Shown: positions 50,487-52,813 of the stretch, in pieces
How the letters are laid out: each line of letters opens with the position of its first letter
How positions within the stretch are numbered: position 1 is the stretch's first letter
NCBI GenBank assembly: GCA_964369725.1
Contig: CAYJGC010000006.1
Location: forward strand, 1 to 52,813
Length of the DNA stretch: 52,813 nt
Direction of reading: 5' to 3'
Source of the DNA: Paraeggerthella sp964369725
GTDB taxonomy: Bacteria > Actinomycetota > Coriobacteriia > Coriobacteriales > Eggerthellaceae
Notes under the pieces: generated by a model
What the model saw: only the letters and a program-made list of their open reading frames with translations
Told to the model about the DNA's origin: nothing
Databases searched by the model: none
Made by a program: the position numbers and the translations under genes

Positions 50487-52813
50487 ATGGAAGATAAAAA
50501 ATTTGAATTGTTTGCAAGCTGCCTGAGTGGCCTTGAGGCTGTTTTAGCTGAAGAATTGAAAAGGCTCGGCGCAAAGAGCGTGCGTCCTTTAGGCGGGGGT
50601 GTTTCCTTTTCGAGCGATGTGCAAGGTGTGCTTAAGATATGTCTCTGGTCGCGCTTGGCTTCGCGTGTTTTGTTGGTAGTGGGTCGTATAAATGCGAGCG
50701 ATGCTAAATTACTTTATGAGGGCGTGCGCCGTATGCCTTGGGAAGAAGTAATTGCTCCCGGTTCAAGCATGTCGGTTCAGGCTCATGGCATGAATGATGA
50801 GCTACGTAATACGCGGTTTACGGCACTTAAAGTCAAGGATGCCGTGTGCGACCGCCTGCGCGAAGCGAGAGGTGAGCGTCCCGATGTGGATTCGTCTCAG
50901 GCGGATGCAAACATCGATGTGCGGATTCGCGATTCACGTGCAACAATTTCGTTTGATTTGTCGGGTGCATCTATGTATAACCGCAGTTACTTGGCGGAAG
51001 ATGAAAGCGCGGATGCTCCGCTTGAATGCGCGCTTGCTGCAGGCTTATTGGCTTTGTCAGGCTGGGATAAGGCTGCACGGAAGGGTGCGGTATGCGTGGA
51101 TGCGGCGTGCGGAGATGGTGCCTTGGTGCTTGAGTCTGCCATGGTGGCATGCGACGTAGCGCCAAGTTTAGCGCGAGATACCTGGGGCTTCTTTGGTTGG
51201 TCATGCTTTGATGATGAAGTTTGGAATGCCTTATTAGATGATGCCGATGATCGTTTCGATGCGGGATTGCTCAACGTGTTGGGATCTGCTTATGATGAAG
51301 AAGACGATTTGGGTCGCCCAAATTTAGACGTCGTACGTTTTGTAGGGGCAACCACTTCGTCTCCTGCCATTGCGCGTGCTCGTCAGCGTGCAAAGCGCGC
51401 AGGACTTCGCCAGGCGGTAAGCATTGAGCCGGGTGATGCAAAGTCTGTGGAAGAAATGGTAAAGCGCATAAGTAAAGTTGCGCAACAGGCGCATCAAGAA
51501 TGCACGCTTGCGCGCCCTTCTTTGGCTGATAAGGCACCCGAGTTTTTGGTGGCAAGTGTTTTACCGACAGGTGACAGAGCGCAGTCTGAGGCGCGTTCTC
51601 AGGCAGAGGCAGCAGCTGTTGTCCGTGTTTCCTTAATTGCCCCCGAAGGTGCTCGCTTTTCGATAGCAGGCGGAGAAGATATTGATGCACGCTTTGGGGT
51701 AGACCCTCAGGCGCGGTTAACTTTAGGTTCGGGTCGCATTGAGACAGAGGTTTTGTTGTTTAATGAGCCGCCAAAAGAACCTGTTGTAGTAATGATTCCC
51801 GATAATGCCGGAGGGTCTGAGCATCGGGTGGAGGTATTTGAGTCTGCATCAGAGCAATTTGCAGCACGTTTGCGCAAGGTGGCAAAAGAGCGTCGTAAGT
51901 GGGCAAAGCGTGAGGGTATTGGCTGCTATCGAATCTATGATGCCGATTTGGCTGACTATGCGGTTACAGTAGATTTGTATACAGGTGCAGGTCAAGCTGC
52001 GGGTAATACGTACGTGCACATTGCGGAGTATGCGCCGCCTGCTTCAGTTGATCCGGCAAAAGCTGCGCGACGTTTTGATGATGTGTTGGCAATAACGCCG
52101 GTAGTTTTAGGAGTACGCCCAGATCATATATTTGCCAAGGTTCGCAGACGCGACAAAGGTGGCAGTCAGTATCGCGGGGCGAGTCGTCGTTCGTATGTAA
52201 CGCATGTTGTTGAGAATGCCTATTTACTTGAAGTCGATCTTTCGGGTTACTTAGACACTGGTCTATTCTTAGACCATCGTATTACACGAAACCTCGTGGG
52301 ATCAAAAGCTGCCGGAAAGCGGTTCTTGAATCTATTTGCCTACACTGGTTCTGCTACCGTACACGCCGCAGGAGGGGGTGCAGAGTCTACTTGTACCGTT
52401 GACCTGTCTCAAACCTACCTTGAATGGGCGCAGCGCAATATGGAACAAAATGGCTTCGAGGGAGAGTATCATACCTATGAGCGTGCAGACGTTATGCGTT
52501 GGATTACCGAGTGTCGTCGTACGCCACAAAGATTCGACCTGATATTTGTTGACCCACCAACCTTTTCAAACTCTAAAGCTATGGGTAAACGCACATGGGA
52601 TGTTCAGCGAGACCACGTCGAGCTTTTAATAGGTGTATCACGACTTTTGACCGAAGACGGCGAAGCAATATTCTCGTGTAATCTGCGCAATTTTAAACCC
52701 AATCTTGAAGAACTGGAAAAATACGGGGTAACCATTCAGGATATTTCCGCCGAAACCATTCCGCATGACTTTGAGCGCAACCCGCGTATTCATAAGTGCT
52801 TCTTGGTGAAACG
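50487..52813 (+). CDS. rlmL: RlmKL-type 23S rRNA methyltransferase, N-terminal half degenerate, cut by the right edge
   Basis: An open frame from ATG 50487 runs past the window end (775 codons seen). Residues 1-150 form a THUMP-containing part. The following methyltransferase half corresponds to RlmL (m2G2445), but its SAM motif reads 'DAACGDGALVLE' (about 205) and the catalytic NPPY motif is replaced by 'SVLPTGDR' (about 357). The C-terminal half corresponds to RlmK (m7G2069) and is well kept: 'FLNLFAYTGSATVHAA' (about 614) and 'IFVDPPTFSNSKAMG' (about 687). The enzyme is therefore probably active only in the second half. The ribosome site is weak. It follows rpoD after a terminator. Confidence 0.9.
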   Translation, partial: MEDKKFELFASCLSGLEAVLAEELKRLGAKSVRPLGGGVSFSSDVQGVLKICLWSRLASRVLLVVGRINASDAKLLYEGVRRMPWEEVIAPGSSMSVQAHGMNDELRNTRFTALKVKDAVCDRLREARGERPDVDSSQADANIDVRIRDSRATISFDLSGASMYNRSYLAEDESADAPLECALAAGLLALSGWDKAARKGAVCVDAACGDGALVLESAMVACDVAPSLARDTWGFFGWSCFDDEVWNALLDDADDRFDAGLLNVLGSAYDEEDDLGRPNLDVVRFVGATTSSPAIARARQRAKRAGLRQAVSIEPGDAKSVEEMVKRISKVAQQAHQECTLARPSLADKAPEFLVASVLPTGDRAQSEARSQAEAAAVVRVSLIAPEGARFSIAGGEDIDARFGVDPQARLTLGSGRIETEVLLFNEPPKEPVVVMIPDNAGGSEHRVEVFESASEQFAARLRKVAKERRKWAKREGIGCYRIYDADLADYAVTVDLYTGAGQAAGNTYVHIAEYAPPASVDPAKAARRFDDVLAITPVVLGVRPDHIFAKVRRRDKGGSQYRGASRRSYVTHVVENAYLLEVDLSGYLDTGLFLDHRITRNLVGSKAAGKRFLNLFAYTGSATVHAAGGGAESTCTVDLSQTYLEWAQRNMEQNGFEGEYHTYERADVMRWITECRRTPQRFDLIFVDPPTFSNSKAMGKRTWDVQRDHVELLIGVSRLLTEDGEAIFSCNLRNFKPNLEELEKYGVTIQDISAETIPHDFERNPRIHKCFLVK

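Noticed and set aside
1..52813. CRISPR arrays, insertion sequences, prophage or integrase genes
   Set aside because: No regularly spaced repeats, transposase or integrase motifs were found by reading all strands.

Overview
The window looks like part of a chromosome of an anaerobic, low-to-mid GC actinobacterium, most likely a member of the Coriobacteriia (Eggerthella/Slackia/Cryptobacterium-like). This is an inference from gene content: a Tat-exported respiratory [NiFe]-hydrogenase with its own cytochrome b, an OFA-type antiporter, ferredoxin-like proteins, a fused RlmKL, a DUF1461 membrane protein beside gltX, and many GTG/TTG starts. No rRNA or tRNA gene is visible to confirm it. Two runs of 100 N show that this is a draft scaffold. 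A 55-bp sequence repeated on both sides of the first run suggests a k-mer overlap that the scaffolder did not merge.

Layout, left half. Positions 1-2000 are gene-poor: a small winged-helix-like protein, queD, then an 800-bp stretch with a likely structured ncRNA (own promoter and terminator) and a GGCTCW hexamer repeat. Next come a heterodimeric ABC exporter, a HAD phosphatase, and a block of a Walker-A-less AAA+-like protein, an Rrf2 regulator and a cluster-less MutY-type glycosylase. pheA is convergent with this block. The hydrogenase region (about 11.0-17.5 kb) has small, large and cytochrome b subunits, a terminator, an OFA-family MFS transporter, a small membrane protein and the maturation protease. 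A minus-strand MarR/polar-amino-acid ABC importer operon (17.8-20.8 kb) has a perfect operator palindrome on its promoter. nth and mfd follow.

Layout, right half. A minus-strand group holds a circularly permuted ATP-grasp-like protein, a DUF1461 protein, gltX, an iron-sulfur protein and a P/Q-rich membrane-anchored protein. It is divergent from metK. After a long leader with a strong promoter and operator comes a YtrA-type GntR/ABC operon. Then comes the most interesting locus (36.9-39.7 kb): an HxlR regulator divergent from a flavin/iron-sulfur protein, a zinc macrodomain and a class M sirtuin. These genes form a candidate reversible ADP-ribosylation module without the lipoyl carrier and ligase genes found beside it in staphylococci and streptococci. 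An XRE membrane regulator and an ECF-sigma/ABC-2 transporter operon follow, then cardiolipin synthase, priA (broken by both assembly gaps), rpoD and an rlmKL gene that runs off the right edge.

Main functional themes are H2 oxidation linked to a quinone pool through cytochrome b, DNA repair (MutY-like, Nth, Mfd, PriA), housekeeping (GltX, MetK, RpoD, RlmKL) and several small regulator-plus-transporter operons whose operators can be read directly from palindromes over their promoters. No CRISPR array, insertion sequence, prophage or rRNA/tRNA gene was found.
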